From positions 4,498,501 through 4,562,500 of the forward strand of contig NC_068980.1 in NCBI RefSeq assembly GCF_016808095.1: 64,000 nucleotides of DNA. The letters are read 5' to 3'. The position numbers and the translations under genes are program-made. Positions within the stretch are counted from its first letter, which is position 1. Each line of letters starts with the position of its first letter. Below are positions 63,232-64,000 of the stretch, piece after piece. The notes under the pieces are model-generated. The model saw only the letters and a list, made by a program, of their open reading frames with translations, made no database searches and was not told where the DNA came from. The stretch is from Vigna angularis (taxonomy: Eukaryota; Streptophyta; Magnoliopsida; Fabales; Fabaceae).

Positions 63232-64000
63232 CACAAGAAGGACTATCAAATAACTAAGGGTTTTACTTCAGTGTACATGTGCACCAGACTTCAATGTACA
63301 GCTTATATATTGTCGCAATACAGAATAACTTAGGACTTCAATTTCTCTTGCAGTGGAATAACTTTCCTTTATTTTTCTGCATCAAATAACTGATTATATT
63401 ACACCTTCTATCACTTCTTTACTCCACAATCATAGTAAAAGACTCCAACACTCTCCACCACTACACCACACTGTCGTCATTGCAGAGAAAGAAAAAGAGA
63501 GAAATGCAGAAAGAAAGCTCTTTTAGGAGTACATTTTCTGTAAGGATGTTTCTAAAAATTCATTTTGGAAGATATTATATGCTTTCCAAAAATTTGTTCC
63601 AAATATTCTATTCCAAAATATCTTTTTCGAAATACATTTAAATCGTTCCAAAAATTCTGTTCTGAAAATTTTATTCTAAAGTTCTGTTTTAAATATTGGA
63701 AAAGACCATTTTAACAACTTTTTTTGACAATAAATTATATATTATAAAAAAATTATAAAAAAAATTGTTAAAAAAACATTTTTCTTCTAAACTTATTCTA
63801 AAAATCTCGAAACATAAAAAAAAATTAAAAAAAACATTTTTCTTCTGGAAATTCTAAAAAACTTATTCTAGAAAATCACCTAAACATATATTCTGAAAGT
63901 TAGTTTCACGGAAAGTAAAATTGTCATTTTGAAAACTTTAGCAGGTGCGCAAAGAAATTGTGGGAGTGCAGAAAGTAAAAGCCTTGGCGGCATTGTGATT
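63232..64000. other. 3' flank of the RINGv gene with degenerate TTCNAAAATT repeats
   Basis: The 3' UTR probably ends near 63400. From about 63540 to 63900 the sequence repeats TTCCAAAAATTC / TTCTGAAAATTTT / TTCTAAA units at roughly 10-20 base spacing, plus a pair AAACATTTTTCTTCT at about 63774 and 63834 (about 60 bases apart). No gene seen. Confidence 0.55.

Overview
This is a 64 kb piece of an AT-rich plant nuclear chromosome. Evidence: spliced genes with GT-AG introns, a Ty1/copia element, Ty3/gypsy-like solo LTRs, Mutator remains and long (TA)n arrays. I infer a legume, probably phaseoloid (Vigna/Phaseolus-like), from the style of the repeats; that is not proven by the sequence.

Layout: (1) 1-3190, the 3' half of a copia retrotransposon with an unbroken pol frame and a 3' LTR, lying directly upstream of and in the same orientation as (2) 3654-5918, the last seven exons of a GRIK/SnAK-type kinase; its N-terminal exons are not in the window. 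(3) 6-24 kb, AT-rich intergenic DNA with a MITE-like element, (TA)n arrays and two solo LTRs (12299-14234 and 15100-17394) in reverse orientation. (4) 24.4-26.5 kb, an F-box/kelch gene of the SKIP11/At1g74510 type with a 5'-UTR intron. (5) 26.5-37.5 kb, an accessory stretch: a fold-back made of degenerate AACCC/AACCG pentamers, a third LTR, a broken NET2-type (actin-binding NAB domain) pseudogene, a degenerate 27-bp minisatellite and a decayed Mutator-like transposase. (6) 38000-50378, a complete 27-exon kinesin-4 gene (KIN-4C/KIF4 type with a C-terminal cysteine-rich domain); its 3.7 kb last intron holds a long inverted repeat of about 0.5 kb arms. (7) 50.4-60.3 kb, AT-rich DNA with a fourth solo LTR (56556-58913) full of GTTCGGTC motifs. 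(8) 60373-63231, a complete seven-exon RINGv membrane E3 ligase gene.

All four live genes are on the + strand and are functionally unrelated (SnRK1 activation, SCF substrate recognition, microtubule motor, membrane ubiquitin ligase). I see no operon-like or gene-cluster logic. The notable material is in the repeats and broken genes: LTR copies whose ends and target-site duplications can be read by eye, a pseudogene recognisable only by switching frames, an intronic hairpin, and two unusual degenerate tandem repeats. No tRNA, rRNA or CRISPR was seen.
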